Source: Neisseriaceae bacterium JH1-16
GTDB taxonomy: Bacteria; Pseudomonadota; Gammaproteobacteria; Burkholderiales; Chromobacteriaceae
NCBI GenBank assembly: GCA_025989215.1
Contig: JAPDNP010000010.1
Location: forward strand, 51,064-115,063
Length of the DNA: 64,000 nucleotides
Direction of reading: 5' to 3'
The notes below the pieces were generated by a model. That model did not search any database. It was given only the letters and a program-made list of their open reading frames with translations, and was not told the origin of the DNA. Made by a program: the position numbers and the translations under genes. Positions 1 to 9,672 of the stretch are shown here, piece after piece. Numbering within the stretch: the first letter of the stretch is position 1; the number at the start of each line of letters is the position of its first letter.

Positions 1-1379
1 TCAGAGAGCTCGAAAACATCCGTTCTTTCCTCACAGGAAATGCCCTGACGCTAGTACTTGATATTCTATTCTCGTTGATTTTCTTCGGGGTGATGTTGTG
101 GTACAGCCCCACATTGACGCTAATCGTTGCCCTCTCCATCCCTCTTTATGTGGGAATATCGCTATTAGTAACGCCTGTTGTACGCAAGCGATTGGACGAG
201 AAATTCAACAAGGGGGCTGAGAACCAGTCCTTCCTAGTCGAGACGATCAGTGGTATCGACACGGTCAAAGCACTGGCGGTCGAACCGCGTTGGATTCAGA
301 AATGGGAAAAGCAACTGGCCGGCTATGTCACTGCGGGACAGTCAGTCAACAACGTGGCAACGATCTCCAATGCCGGCGTCACGCTGATTAGTAAACTGGT
401 GACTGCCGCCATCATGTGGATGGGTGCACTACTTGTTATCGACAACAAGCTAACTGTCGGTGAGCTCGTAGCATTCAATATGCTCGCCGGTCAAGTGTCC
501 AGCCCCATTCTTCGACTCGCCCAATTGTGGAATGATTTCCAACAGGTGGGCATTTCGGTATCGAGGCTTGGTGACGTGCTGAATGCACAACCAGAGGTGG
601 CCGGACAGAAGACGCGGCTACCCCGACTTTCGGGCTCGATAGAGTTCGATAATGTCGGTTTTCGCTATCGTCCGGATGCGTCCGATGTCCTGCGCGGCGT
701 AAACCTGAAAGTCGAGCCCGGCCAGGTCATTGGCATTGTAGGGCGCTCGGGCTCCGGCAAAAGCACGCTGACCCGTTTGGCTCAACGGCTCTATGTACCC
801 AATCGAGGGCGCGTACTCATTGATGGGCAAGACATCGCCGTTATCGACACTGCGTCGCTACGCCAACAGGTCGGCGTGGTGTTGCAAGAGAACGTACTGT
901 TCAATCGCTCGATTCGCGACAACATTGCGCTCATCAATCCAAGCTTACCCATTGAAGCGGTCATACACGCGGCCAAGCTTGCCGGCGCACATGAGTTCAT
1001 TTGCGAGCTCTCAGACGGCTATGACACCGTGGTTGGCGAAAACGGCACGGGACTGTCCGGCGGGCAACGTCAACGTATCGCTATTGCGCGAGCGCTCATC
1101 GGCGACCCTCGTATTTTGATTTTCGATGAGGCGACGAGCGCACTGGACTATGAGTCGGAAAAAATTATTCAAGACAATATGCGCTCGATCTGCAAGGGTC
1201 GCACGGTGCTGATTATCGCTCACCGGTTATCAGCCGTTCGCGATGCCCATCGCATTATTGTCATGGAGCGCGGCGAGGTTGCAGAATCCGGCACGCATGA
1301 AGAGTTGCTCGTCGACCCTAACGGAATTTACACCCACCTGAACTCGCTTCAACAAGGTCTGCGCGAGAAGCAATCATGA
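1..1379 (+). CDS. Type I secretion ABC transporter (HlyB/RtxB-like), 5' end outside window
   Basis: This is the inner-membrane ATPase of a type I secretion system, which would export an RTX-type protein together with the HlyD-like adaptor downstream. The reading frame is already open at base 3 and continues beyond the left edge, so the peptidase-like and first membrane parts are missing. The visible part has the last membrane helices, then an ABC domain with Walker [10 protein letters not shown] (about 740-766), signature LSGGQ (about 1054), Walker [12 protein letters not shown] (about 1114-1146) and the AHR switch. Its stop overlaps the next start as ATGA. Family membership is clear; the substrate is not in the window. 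Confidence 0.93.
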   Translation, partial: RELENIRSFLTGNALTLVLDILFSLIFFGVMLWYSPTLTLIVALSIPLYVGISLLVTPVVRKRLDEKFNKGAENQSFLVETISGIDTVKALAVEPRWIQKWEKQLAGYVTAGQSVNNVATISNAGVTLISKLVTAAIMWMGALLVIDNKLTVGELVAFNMLAGQVSSPILRLAQLWNDFQQVGISVSRLGDVLNAQPEVAGQKTRLPRLSGSIEFDNVGFRYRPDASDVLRGVNLKVEPGQVIGIVGRSGSGKSTLTRLAQRLYVPNRGRVLIDGQDIAVIDTASLRQQVGVVLQENVLFNRSIRDNIALINPSLPIEAVIHAAKLAGAHEFICELSDGYDTVVGENGTGLSGGQRQRIAIARALIGDPRILIFDEATSALDYESEKIIQDNMRSICKGRTVLIIAHRLSAVRDAHRIIVMERGEVAESGTHEELLVDPNGIYTHLNSLQQGLREKQS

Positions 1380-2719
1380 ACATTCGCTATCGTATTCAAG
1401 CCGCCATCGATCTGTTGAGTCGTTACTGGCAGGTCGCTCGCTACGCTTGGCAGCAACAATCCGCGCGCGTCACACCGGACCTTAAGGCCCATGAGGCAGA
1501 GTTTCTGCCAGCAGCGCTATCTTTGCAGGCCAGTCCGGTCTCCCCCGCCGGACGCTGGGTCGCGCGAATCCTCCTCCTGATGATCGTGATTGTCGCCGCG
1601 TGGGCCACTTTCAGTCACATCGATATTGTGACCGTTGGGCAAGGCAAAGTGGCTGTCACCGGTGAGGCAAAGACAATCTCCATCACACAAGTGGGTAGCT
1701 TGCATGCACTGCACGTCGTTGAGAACCAGCGCGTCCATGCTGGGCAATTGTTGATCGAACTTGACGATCGTGAGGCTGACAGCGACCTGCAGAAAGCAGA
1801 AGGCGAGCGCGATTTCGCCATCGTGCAAGCGGCGGCCCAGCGCGCCTTGATCGATGCGCTTAACACTGGACGAACGCCACGACTGGCTCGCCTACCCGGC
1901 ATTACAGATGAGCGTCAGCGCGCTGGCGAGCAATTCCTATCCAATGCGTGGCGTGAGTACCTGGCAAAACGCACACGCCTGGATGCCACCATCCGGCAAA
2001 ACGCCCTCTCATTGCCGATTGCAATGGAGCGTGAGAACGTCTATGAGACGCTGGCCAAGACGCGAGACGTCTCGCAGGATGCTTGGGTTCAGAAGAAGCT
2101 GAACCGCATCGAAATCGAAGGGCGGTTGAGCGAGGCACGTAGTCAGCAGTTGGAGTTGGTGGCAGATACCCGAAAGACAGCCGAAGATCACATGGCCGAA
2201 AGCGCCCGCATGGCGCAATCTGCATCGCAGGACGTCGCAAGAGCTCTGGCGCGCCGATCGCTTATGGAGGTGCGATCTCCCGTTGACGGCACCGTTCAGC
2301 AGTTGTCGGTGCACACCATCGGCGCCGCCGTGCCGGCCGCGCAGCCGTTGATGCAAATTGTGCCACTGAATGACAAAGTTCAGTTTCAGGCCATGATTGA
2401 GAACAAAGATGTGGGCTTCGTCCGCGAAGGAGAATCGGTTGCGGTAAAGATTGACGCGTTCGACTACACGCGTTACGGCACGTTGAGTGGGCGCGTCACC
2501 CATGTCTCACGCGATGCGATTCAAGACGAGAAGCGAGGCCTGCTCTACGCCGTCAGAGTCGAGTTCGACAAGCCGCAAATTGAGGTGGACGGACGGAAGA
2601 TGCAGATCAGCGCCGGCATGTCGGGCACGGTGGACATCCGAACTGGCTCGCGACGCGTCATTCAATACGTGCTGTCTCCGCTTGTACAGCATGCACAGGA
2701 AGGGCTGCGTGAACGCTAA
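1376..2719 (+). CDS. HlyD-family periplasmic adaptor of type I secretion system
   Basis: This membrane fusion protein links the ABC exporter to an outer-membrane TolC-type channel. It has 447 residues. A cytoplasmic N-terminus is followed by one transmembrane segment at about residues 63-80, a biotinyl-lipoyl-like half ([14 protein letters not shown]), a long helical hairpin rich in Glu, Arg and Ala, the second lipoyl half ([12 protein letters not shown]) and a C-terminal beta-barrel. The 4-base ATGA overlap with the transporter gene indicates translational coupling. No TolC or toxin gene follows. A 9-bp hairpin (2741-2767) lies just after the stop. Confidence 0.93.
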   Translation: MNIRYRIQAAIDLLSRYWQVARYAWQQQSARVTPDLKAHEAEFLPAALSLQASPVSPAGRWVARILLLMIVIVAAWATFSHIDIVTVGQGKVAVTGEAKTISITQVGSLHALHVVENQRVHAGQLLIELDDREADSDLQKAEGERDFAIVQAAAQRALIDALNTGRTPRLARLPGITDERQRAGEQFLSNAWREYLAKRTRLDATIRQNALSLPIAMERENVYETLAKTRDVSQDAWVQKKLNRIEIEGRLSEARSQQLELVADTRKTAEDHMAESARMAQSASQDVARALARRSLMEVRSPVDGTVQQLSVHTIGAAVPAAQPLMQIVPLNDKVQFQAMIENKDVGFVREGESVAVKIDAFDYTRYGTLSGRVTHVSRDAIQDEKRGLLYAVRVEFDKPQIEVDGRKMQISAGMSGTVDIRTGSRRVIQYVLSPLVQHAQEGLRER

Positions 2720-2740
2720 TCTCAAAACCGGCGCAATTGC

Positions 2741-2767
2741 CCAGCCCTGTCAAGCAGGCAGGGCTGG
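2741..2767 (+). terminator. Hairpin after hlyD-like gene
   Basis: CCAGCCCTG (2741-2749) pairs perfectly with CAGGGCTGG (2759-2767) around a 9-base loop, 22 bases after the hlyD-like stop. There is no U-tract, so intrinsic termination is only a guess. Confidence 0.35.
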
Positions 2768-2892
2768 CGATACAGCTACGATGTAGGCACCCGACGTCCG
2801 GCAGAGCATTGAGTAGACGCACGACGGCACACGCAAACGGTGGAGCGCCCCCTTAAAAGTCAGGACACGAAGACACTCTTAAATAACAGATA

Positions 2893-3247
2893 GTCTTAGA
2901 AGCTGTTCACGATCTTTTGAGGAGTAGGACAAGAAAGGCCAAGTGAACAAACTGCAAGCTGGTATTGAGTTTCCGTTCGCAGTTCTTCCATAGCCGCCAG
3001 CATTTTCCAGCCAGGCGAAGGAGCGCTCCACCACCCAACGCTGAGGCATGACCGCGAAAGTGGCTAGTTCACTGCGTTTAGCAATTTGCACTGTGGCGCC
3101 TAGCAACGTGTCAACGCCTTGGGCAAAGGGTTGCCCCACATAGCCGCCATCCGCCAGGAGGTTCTTCACACCTCGCAGGGGTGTCGCACAACGCCCCAGC
3201 GCCAGCAAGGCGCCCTTGCGATCGGTTACCTCGGCAGTCCACCCACC
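2893..3247 (-). pseudogene. IS5-family transposase remnant (3' end, frameshifted)
   Basis: The minus strand encodes the C-terminal third of an IS5-type transposase: LLADGGYVG, then RWVVERSFAWLE, the segment around the catalytic Glu of this family. After SFAWLE the frame breaks. In the next frame the expected ending continues as CWRLWKNCERKLNTSLQFVH and then stops after LLLKRS, so one base is missing near 2991 in an A-run. The element end GAAGCTGTTCACGATC lies at about 2899 and is flanked outside by TTAG, which fits the YTAR target of this group. The rest of the element is absent, so it cannot move by itself. Confidence 0.75.
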
Positions 3248-3433
3248 TTAAGTTAGTGTCCACCGAGCCCGGGACAGACCCTGCCCCGCCAACATGCCGG
3301 CGTCGCTCTCCTGGCCGCCGGAGAAGGCGAAGAAGATGGTTTCCTCGAGGTGGACATGCTCATTGTCGACCGCCGTCACTCGGGTTTTGTGCGACTGACG
3401 GTAAGGGTCCTGCCAAAAAAGCTTGCGCGTCAT
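3248..3433 (-). pseudogene. Truncated alanyl-tRNA editing (AlaX-like) protein
   Basis: The peptide from 3433 begins MTRKLFWQDPY and contains FFAFSGGQESDAG. This matches the N-terminus of AlaX-type proteins that hydrolyse misacylated Ser- or Gly-tRNA(Ala). Homology ends near 3290 and the frame then runs into unrelated residues and a stop at 3248, next to the transposase relic. The later zinc ligands (HxxxH and CxxxH) are missing, so the product cannot be functional. IS insertion followed by deletion is the simplest explanation. Confidence 0.65.
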
Positions 3434-3515
3434 AGCCGATCTCACAAGGTAAGCGAGGGGTTGACCATCATCGTCGGCCGAAGGCCCCTACCCGCTTGAT
3501 GAGCGCGGCAGAGAG

Positions 3516-4415
3516 CTATCCGCGTGTGCGCTCGAACAGCACCAGCGCGATGCCGCCGAGAATGGCAACCGAGGTTAACGCCAGCCGCGGCGTGATCGCT
3601 TCGGCCAACATCACGGTGCCGCCCAGCGCCGCCAGTGGCGGCACCGACAGCTGTACCGTCGCCGCCCGCAGCGCCGTCAGCCCCTTCAGCGCGGCATACC
3701 AGATCACGTAGCCGATGCCCGAGGTCACCGCGCCGGACAGCATCGCCAGCCCGACGCCGGGCAGCGTGACATGGGCCCGGCCGACCGACAGCATGCTCAG
3801 CGCCAGGGCCAGCGGGACGGCGCGCAGAAAATTGCCTGCGGTCGCCGCCAGCGGGTCGGCTTGGCCGCGGCCGCGCAGCGAATACCCGCCCCAGGCCACG
3901 CCGGCGGCCGCCATCAAGGCGGCGCCCAGCGGCGCCGGCGCGGTGACGCCGGGCGACACCAGATAGACCAGGCCGACGATGGCCAGCACGAAGCCCAGCC
4001 AGCCCAACGGACGAAAGCGTTCGCCGGCACGCAGGCCGGCCACGAACATGGTCAGCTGCACCGCACCGAACAGGATCAGCGCGCCGGTGCCGGCGCTGAG
4101 CGTCAGATAGGCGAAGGAAAAACACGCCACGTAGCAGAACAGCATGGCGCCGGCCGGCCAGTCGCCGCGTCGCTCCCCACCCCGACCGGATGCCAGTCCC
4201 GCCAGCAGGGCCAGCAGCAGCGCGCCGGACACCAGCCGCAGGCTGGAGAAGCTGGCCGCATCGATGGCCCCCCGCTGCAGCGCGAGCCGGCACAGCAGCG
4301 AGTTGGCCGCAAAGGCAATCATCGCGGCGGCGGTGAGCAGCACGATGCGCAGCGGGCTCGGCCCCCGCTGTTCGGCGGACAGGGCGGCGGAGGAATTGCG
4401 GCAGGATTCAGACAT
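3516..4415 (-). CDS. EamA/DMT-family membrane transporter
   Basis: A 299-residue inner-membrane protein of the drug/metabolite transporter superfamily. It has about ten hydrophobic segments arranged as two EamA repeats: the first begins at MIAFAANSLLCRLAL, the second at GVAWGGYSLRGR. The second repeat ends with MLAEAITPRLALTSVAILGG, the usual signature of the repeat. The substrate cannot be read from sequence. Its start overlaps the end of the upstream DUF2182 gene by 8 bases, so it is the last gene of a three-gene minus-strand unit with the DUF1326 and DUF2182 genes. Confidence 0.88.
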   Translation of the reverse strand: MSESCRNSSAALSAEQRGPSPLRIVLLTAAAMIAFAANSLLCRLALQRGAIDAASFSSLRLVSGALLLALLAGLASGRGGERRGDWPAGAMLFCYVACFSFAYLTLSAGTGALILFGAVQLTMFVAGLRAGERFRPLGWLGFVLAIVGLVYLVSPGVTAPAPLGAALMAAAGVAWGGYSLRGRGQADPLAATAGNFLRAVPLALALSMLSVGRAHVTLPGVGLAMLSGAVTSGIGYVIWYAALKGLTALRAATVQLSVPPLAALGGTVMLAEAITPRLALTSVAILGGIALVLFERTRG

Positions 4416-5199
4416 GACTCACCACCAGCAGCGCCGCCCAGGCGAGCAGCGCCAGACCGAGCGGCGTACTCAGTCGCCGCCCCCAGGAAACATTCTTCTC
4501 GACCGCCATCACCGCGGCGAGCACCAGCATCCAACCCAGGCTACCGGCCCCCACCGCGAACATCAACAGCATCAACGCCCAGCAGCAGCCGACGCAGAAC
4601 AGCCCGTGGTGCACGCCGAGCAGGAAGGCCTGGCGTGCCTGGGCATGGCCGCGCCAATGCTCGATCACAAAGCTCAGCGGAGTGCGGCACTGCTCCAGGC
4701 AGCGGTATTTGAGCCGGCTGAACTGGAAGGCGCCGGCGCCGGCGATGGTGACGGCGCCGATCAGCCAGCTGTGCCAGAGCAGTTGCGCCTCGCTCGCCAC
4801 CCACCCCAGCAGCAGCGCGTGCAACAGGTGCGCCAGCACGCCGAACAGCCCCCACGCGGCGAGGTAGCCGAGCCCGAGCAGCGTCAAGAGGCGCAGCCGA
4901 TCCGGACGCGACGCGACCAGCCGCTCGAAGGTGTCGAACAGCGTCAGCGTGGTCGGCAGCATCATCGCCGCCGTCATCAACAGCCAGGAAAGACCAGAGA
5001 ACAGCAGCGGCACCAGCACCGAGCCACCGGGAATCGCCCGGCATAGCGCCAGCGCCGGGCCCGGCGCGGTCCAGTCGCCGTGGTCGAGATAGCGCCCGTA
5101 GGGGCTGCCCGCCCATAGCCACAGCGCCAGCCAGGCCAGCACGATCACGCCGGCGAGCAGCGGCAGGAAGGTGCGCTGGTGACGCGAGACGGTCCGCAT
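4408..5199 (-). CDS. DUF2182 integral membrane protein
   Basis: A 263-residue protein with several membrane helices. It carries the DUF2182 hallmarks: GYLAAWGLFGVLAHLLHALL, then FQFSRLKYRCLEQCRTPLSF, then HHGLFCVGCCWALMLLMFAVG, with conserved Cys and His residues that led to its description as a putative metal-binding membrane protein. The biochemical role is unknown. DUF2182 and DUF1326 genes often travel together, and here the DUF1326 gene lies 42 bases upstream, which supports co-transcription and a shared function. Confidence 0.85.
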   Translation of the reverse strand: MRTVSRHQRTFLPLLAGVIVLAWLALWLWAGSPYGRYLDHGDWTAPGPALALCRAIPGGSVLVPLLFSGLSWLLMTAAMMLPTTLTLFDTFERLVASRPDRLRLLTLLGLGYLAAWGLFGVLAHLLHALLLGWVASEAQLLWHSWLIGAVTIAGAGAFQFSRLKYRCLEQCRTPLSFVIEHWRGHAQARQAFLLGVHHGLFCVGCCWALMLLMFAVGAGSLGWMLVLAAVMAVEKNVSWGRRLSTPLGLALLAWAALLVVSHV

Positions 5200-5241
5200 G
5201 ATTTGCGCGGGCGGCGCAGTGAGCGCCGCCCGCGCCCCGCC

Positions 5242-5844
5242 TCAGGCATCGAACACGAAGGTGCTCTGCAGCGCGTTGTGGTTCTTGATGTCCAGATCGA
5301 TGCCGATCGCGTCGTTCTTGGAACGATAGACCGGCGCCTTGCCGACGAACACCGGCGCGCCGGGCACCGTGGAGAAGATCGTATCGGACAGCACCGTCTT
5401 GTCGCCGGTCGCGCCGACATAGGGCTCGAGCTCGGCATAGCAGTCGGCCCCGATCGCCAGCGTGCCCTTGCCCCCCTGCACATCGAAGGTGATCGCGGCG
5501 CGCTCCACCGACACCACCGTGCCGATCAGCTTGGCCAGTTCCGCCACCGGCCCGCCGGCCTTGCCGGTGTAGACCTTGAGCAGCGCGTCCTCCTGCGCCT
5601 TCGAGGCCGCGTCGTCGACATAGATCGCCGCGGTCCAGTTGCCCTGCAGGATATTGCCCGGCACATGGGCGACGGCGGCAATGGTGTTGCCGCCCACGTC
5701 GACCCCGTCGACCGAGCCCTTATCGATGCGCCACGCCACTATGGTGTCGCAGGTGCCGAAATCCGGGTCCTCGCCGATCCAGCAAGGACAGAGGACTCGA
5801 CAATTGCACACCTCGAGCAAGCGACCTTCCAGGTGATAGCTCAT
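5242..5844 (-). CDS. DUF1326 domain protein
   Basis: A 200-residue soluble protein that starts MSYHLEGRLLEVCNCRVLCPC, the Cys-rich N-terminal motif typical of DUF1326, and ends in the conserved segment SKNDAIGIDLDIKNHNALQS. Function is unknown; the Cys cluster suggests metal binding. It is the first gene of the DUF1326-DUF2182-EamA unit. The 424 bases upstream to the next gene should hold the promoter, but I see no clear box. Confidence 0.85.
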   Translation of the reverse strand: MSYHLEGRLLEVCNCRVLCPCWIGEDPDFGTCDTIVAWRIDKGSVDGVDVGGNTIAAVAHVPGNILQGNWTAAIYVDDAASKAQEDALLKVYTGKAGGPVAELAKLIGTVVSVERAAITFDVQGGKGTLAIGADCYAELEPYVGATGDKTVLSDTIFSTVPGAPVFVGKAPVYRSKNDAIGIDLDIKNHNALQSTFVFDA

Positions 5845-6268
5845 CCGTTCCTCCGTTGAACAAGTTGATCACAAGCCGGCTTCGCGCGGCGCAAAGCGGC
5901 CGGTCGGCGCAAGCCATCGGTGCCTCACCGTCGCATGCCGGACTCGCGGCGACGCCCGCCAGCGATGGCACGCCCGGGGGTGCAAGGCAGGAAGAGATCG
6001 GGTCTAGCGAGCCATCGGGCGGGCGAAGGGGTGCGGGCGCAGGCGGACGGACGAGGTGGACACGCCACCGCCTGCCGGCTTGGCATCATCGCTTCCGTAG
6101 CCTAGTTGTAGCCCGCGCGCCCCGGTGCCGCAGCCAGTTTGCGCCGCCAGATTACAGACGGTTACCGCCGCCCGACGACGCCAAGGCAAGCCGCACCGGT
6201 TCCGCTTCGGCCAAGTTGGGCATGCCGGTGCCGGCATGCACATCTTGCCGCCGCGTGCACGCCGCCGC
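5845..6268. other. Intergenic region, no gene seen
   Basis: These 424 bases between the DUF1326 gene and the glutathione transferase gene have no ORF with convincing homology on either strand. They contain one TTCGGCCAA uptake-like word (6206-6214). Any promoter of the DUF1326 operon should lie near 5850-5950. Confidence 0.5.
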
Positions 6269-6997
6269 TCAGCCCTCCAACTCCGGATAATGGCGAAACA
6301 CATCCTCTTCGCAGAACGGCAGGCGCCGGCTCGATGCCAGATACGCCGCAACTGACGGCTGCCGCGCCACCAGGTCGTGCAGCGCGATCAGCCCCGGCCA
6401 GGCGGCCTCCTGCCGCGTCATCGTGCGCGGAAAGGCGTAACGCAGGCCGGCGATCAGCTGGAACACCGACAAGTCGGCATAGCTCAAGCGCGCGCCGACC
6501 AGCAGGCCGGAACGGTGCGGGTTGGCATCGAGCACCCCCTCGAAATAGTCGAGAAACTTCGGCAGCCGGTGCTGCAGAAAGTCGGCCGAACGACGTTTGG
6601 CCTCGCGCTTCTGCTCCTGGTAGTAGAGGCCGCTGGCGATCGGATGATGGGTGTCGTGGACTTCGCCGACCAGGTCGGCGATGGTCAGCTGCAGCTGATG
6701 CAGCCACAGCCGGTCGACCGTGCCACGCGGCGCCAGGCCCAGATGCGGGCCGAGGTACTGGAGGATGTTGGCGGTCTGGCCGATCAGCCGCTCCCCCACC
6801 TTCAGGAAGGGCGCCGCGAACGGCGGCCAGATGGTCTTCGCCCCGTCGAGCAGGCGCAGCAGCGCCGCCTCGCCGCCGCCGTCGGCCTCGGGCAGCCGTG
6901 CCACATCGACATAGTCGGTACCGGTGGCCTCGAAAGCCAGTCGCACGAATTCGCCACGCCCCTGGATGGTCGGCCAGTAATAGAGTTCGTAACGCAT
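6269..6997 (-). CDS. Glutathione S-transferase family protein
   Basis: A 242-residue cytosolic protein with an N-terminal thioredoxin-like domain (MRYELYYWPTIQGRGEFVRL) and an all-helical C-terminal domain (RLSYADLSVFQLIAGLRYAF). The first Tyr residues and the PIQGRGE-like segment resemble sigma-type GSTs that conjugate glutathione to electrophiles. The ORF is open further upstream, but a strong GGAGGGG ribosome site just before the ATG at 6997 sets the start there. Monocistronic; the next gene starts divergently about 110 bases away. Confidence 0.88.
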   Translation of the reverse strand: MRYELYYWPTIQGRGEFVRLAFEATGTDYVDVARLPEADGGGEAALLRLLDGAKTIWPPFAAPFLKVGERLIGQTANILQYLGPHLGLAPRGTVDRLWLHQLQLTIADLVGEVHDTHHPIASGLYYQEQKREAKRRSADFLQHRLPKFLDYFEGVLDANPHRSGLLVGARLSYADLSVFQLIAGLRYAFPRTMTRQEAAWPGLIALHDLVARQPSVAAYLASSRRLPFCEEDVFRHYPELEG

Positions 6998-7107
6998 TCC
7001 CGCCCCTCCGCGTGCCTGAGCCAGTATGGACCAGGAGCTGCGACCCGGCTGGTGCGCACCGACCACGCCCGGTTATGCTTTTCACATTTACCGAGCATCC
7101 CCACCGC

Positions 7108-7875
7108 ATGAAGCTGATCAGCCTGTACGACCTCGCCGCCCACGACATCCGCGCCATCTGGGCACAGGCCAAGGCCCCGCCGCGCGCGCTGTCCGGCACC
7201 GTGGCCTGGTCGTTCGAGGGCAACGGCATCCGCACGCGCACCACCTTCATCCAGGCATTTCGCGAACTGGGGCTCGATTACATCGAGCTGCCGAACCTGC
7301 TGAAGAGCGCCGAGCGGCCGGTCGACCTGACCGGCTACCTCGACCCGTTCTACGCCGCCTATGTGGTGCGCGAGGCCGATCATCAGCGCCTCGCCGAGTT
7401 CGCCGCCGCGTCATGCCGGCCAGTGATCAACGCAATGAGCCGTGCCGGTCATCCCTGCGAGGTGCTGGCCGACGCCGCCTGGCTCGATGCCGAGATCGGG
7501 CCGATCGCCACGCTGCGCATCGGCCTGTGGGGGCCGATGACGAATGTACTGACGTCCTGGCACGAGCTGGCCGCGGTGCTCGGCCTGCGGCTGCAGCACT
7601 TCGGCGCCACGCCCGGCGCGGCAGCCCCGCCCGACACGCCGCTCGACGTGCTGATCACCGATGGTTGGCCGAACGGTTACGCCGACCCTGCCTGGACGCT
7701 GACACTGGCGCAGTTGGCGCGCTTCGGCCAACCCTGGCTGCTGCCGACGCCGCCGTTCACCCTCGGCGCGGAACTGGGCTTCGACCCGGTGTCCTATCCG
7801 CGCTTCGTCGGCTACGCGCAGAAGCAGATGCTGCTGCCGGTGCAGCGGGCCCTGCTCGGCTACCTGCTGGACTGA
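7108..7875 (+). CDS. Ornithine/aspartate carbamoyltransferase-like protein
   Basis: A 255-residue protein starting MKLISLYDLAAHDI. The order of motifs follows ornithine carbamoyltransferase: NGIRTRTTFIQAF in place of the carbamoyl-phosphate loop STRTRxSF, then PVINAMSRAGHPCEVLAD in place of PVINxL..HPCQ, then a C-terminal LPTPPF near the place of HCLP. It is about 50-60 residues shorter than true enzymes, and the first Ser of STRTR is replaced, so normal catalysis is doubtful. I infer a divergent paralogue of unknown role. There is no arg or pyr gene nearby. Confidence 0.7.
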   Translation: MKLISLYDLAAHDIRAIWAQAKAPPRALSGTVAWSFEGNGIRTRTTFIQAFRELGLDYIELPNLLKSAERPVDLTGYLDPFYAAYVVREADHQRLAEFAAASCRPVINAMSRAGHPCEVLADAAWLDAEIGPIATLRIGLWGPMTNVLTSWHELAAVLGLRLQHFGATPGAAAPPDTPLDVLITDGWPNGYADPAWTLTLAQLARFGQPWLLPTPPFTLGAELGFDPVSYPRFVGYAQKQMLLPVQRALLGYLLD

Positions 7876-7884
7876 GCAGCGTGG

Positions 7885-8163
7885 CTAGTCGGCCGAAGGA
7901 TCACCCTGCAGAAACTGGCTGGGGGTTGTGCCGAGCACGCGACGAAACGCCGCGCTGAACGCGCTGGGGCTGCTGTAGCCCAGATCCAGCGCCACCCGCG
8001 TCACCGGCTCGCCTTGGCCCAGCCGCGCCAGCGCCGCCAGCAGGCTGGCCTGCTGACGCCAGACGGCGAAACTGGTGCCGAGTTGTTGGCGGAACAGCCG
8101 GGTAAAGGTGCGCCGGCTCATGCCGGCCTGCGCCGCACCACGACGCCACGGGTGCCCGTTGCT
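7885..8163 (-). pseudogene. AraC-type regulator fragment (C-terminal DNA-binding domain only)
   Basis: The minus strand encodes the last ~80 residues of an AraC/XylS DNA-binding domain: AGMSRRTFTRLFRQQLGTSF is the first helix-turn-helix, VTRVALDLGYSSPSAFSAAF the second with the usual GYxSxSAF signature. There is no start codon or ribosome site at a sensible place, and the sensor domain and first helices are missing. The frame upstream runs into the dsdA promoter region with its palindromes. I call it a decayed regulator. Confidence 0.65.
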
Positions 8164-8167
8164 ACGG

Positions 8168-8207
8168 CATCGTGCAAAAAAGTGGCACGATGGGTGACAT
8201 GGTGTCA
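8168..8207 (+). promoter_or_regulatory. Palindromic operator candidates upstream of dsdA
   Basis: CATCGTGC (8168-8175) and GCACGATG (8185-8192) form a perfect 8-bp inverted repeat with a 9-base spacer. TGACA (8195-8199) and TGTCA (8203-8207) form a second one with a 3-base spacer. Both lie about 100-140 bases before dsdA. LysR-type activators such as DsdC bind dyads of this kind, so these are the best candidates for its target; this is inference. Confidence 0.5.
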
Positions 8208-8306
8208 TCCATGGGCTGAGCAATCGTCCTTTGTCAGCCGCCGTCAGGCTGGCTACAGTGCCGGCAGGCGCCCGGTTCGCGGCAGCCACAACGATGAGGA
8301 GCCGTG

Positions 8307-9665
8307 ATGATCGAAGGAATGTCGCTCGCCGACTGGTGTACCCGTTACCCGCTGATCGAGACACTGATGGCGCTCGAAGAGACCAGTTGGTTCAACCCGG
8401 CCATCGCCCCAACCGCCGAGGCGCTGGCCGATGTCGGCCTCACCGCCACCGACGTAGACGACGCCAGCGCCCGGCTGGCGCGCTTCGCCCCCTATATCGC
8501 CCGCGTGTTTCCCGAGACCCGCACCGCCGCCGGCCTGATCGAATCGCCGCTGGTGGCGGCGCCGCGCCTGCAGCAGGCGCTGGCCGAACGGGCCGGCGGG
8601 CCGCTGCCCGGTGCGCTGTGGCTGAAGCTCGACAGCCACCTGCCGATCGCCGGCTCGATCAAGGCGCGCGGCGGCATCCACGAGGTACTCAAGCACGCCG
8701 AGGACCTGGCATTGAGCCATGGCCTGCTGCAAGCGGGCGACGACTACGCTCAGCTCGACGGCGAGGCGGAGCGCGCGCTGTTCGGCCAACATCGCATTGC
8801 GGTCGGCTCCACCGGCAACCTGGGCCTGTCGATCGGCATCATGAGCGCGCGGCTCGGCTTCGCCACCACGGTGCACATGTCGGCCGATGCCCGGCAGTGG
8901 AAGAAGGATCTGCTGCGCGCACACGGCGTCGAGGTGGTCGAATACGCCGCCGACTACAGCGTGGCGGTGGCAGAGGGGAGACGCCGCGCCGAGGCCGACC
9001 CGCGCTGCCACTTCGTCGACGACGAGCATTCCACCAGCCTGTTCCTGGGCTACGCGGTAGCGGCCGAGCGGCTGAAGCGCCAGCTCGACGAAGCCGGAGT
9101 GATGGTCGACGCCGAGCACCCGCTGTTCGTCTACCTGCCCTGCGGCGTGGGCGGCGGCCCGGGCGGGGTGGCGTTCGGCCTGAAGCTCGCCTTCGGCGAT
9201 GCGGTGCACTGCCTGTTCGCCGAACCGACCCACTCGCCGTGCATGCTGCTGGGGGTCTACACCGGCCGGCACGACGCACTGTCGGTGCAGGACTTCGGCA
9301 TCGACAACCACACCGCCGCCGACGGCCTGGCGGTGGGCCGACCGTCCGGCTTCGTCGGCCGGGCGATGCAACGGCTGATCGACGGCTATTACACGGTCAG
9401 CGACGAGGAGCTGTTCCGGCTGTTGGCGCTACTGGAACAGCACGAGGGGCTGCGGCTGGAGCCGTCGGCCTTGGCCGGCGTGCCCGGCATGGCGCGGGTG
9501 TTGGCCGAACGCCAGGGCTATCGCGACCGGCTGGGCCTGAGCGGCACGCGGCTGGCGCGGGCCACCCACCTGGTGTGGGCCACCGGCGGCAGCCTGGTGC
9601 CGGATGCCGAGATGGACGGCTACCTGGCACGCGGCCGCCGGCTGCTGCAGGCCGACGCCTTATAA
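8307..9665 (+). CDS. dsdA: D-serine ammonia-lyase (D-serine dehydratase)
   Basis: A PLP enzyme that converts D-serine to pyruvate and ammonia, detoxifying D-serine and allowing growth on it. The 452-residue length is normal. The PLP lysine lies in [16 protein letters not shown] (Lys119), the phosphate-binding loop in [12 protein letters not shown], and a further glycine loop in [15 protein letters not shown] at 8304 precedes the ATG at 8307; the GAGGAG site at 8295-8300 fits 8307 better. The LysR gene dsdC follows after 7 bases on the same strand, unlike the divergent E. coli arrangement. Confidence 0.95.
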   Translation: MIEGMSLADWCTRYPLIETLMALEETSWFNPAIAPTAEALADVGLTATDVDDASARLARFAPYIARVFPETRTAAGLIESPLVAAPRLQQALAERAGGPLPGALWLKLDSHLPIAGSIKARGGIHEVLKHAEDLALSHGLLQAGDDYAQLDGEAERALFGQHRIAVGSTGNLGLSIGIMSARLGFATTVHMSADARQWKKDLLRAHGVEVVEYAADYSVAVAEGRRRAEADPRCHFVDDEHSTSLFLGYAVAAERLKRQLDEAGVMVDAEHPLFVYLPCGVGGGPGGVAFGLKLAFGDAVHCLFAEPTHSPCMLLGVYTGRHDALSVQDFGIDNHTAADGLAVGRPSGFVGRAMQRLIDGYYTVSDEELFRLLALLEQHEGLRLEPSALAGVPGMARVLAERQGYRDRLGLSGTRLARATHLVWATGGSLVPDAEMDGYLARGRRLLQADAL

Positions 9666-9672
9666 TGGCGCC

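Noticed and set aside
5856..6355. Several 60-140 residue frames between the DUF1326 and GST genes
   Set aside because: All are Arg/Ala/Pro-rich shadow frames without start signals or motifs.
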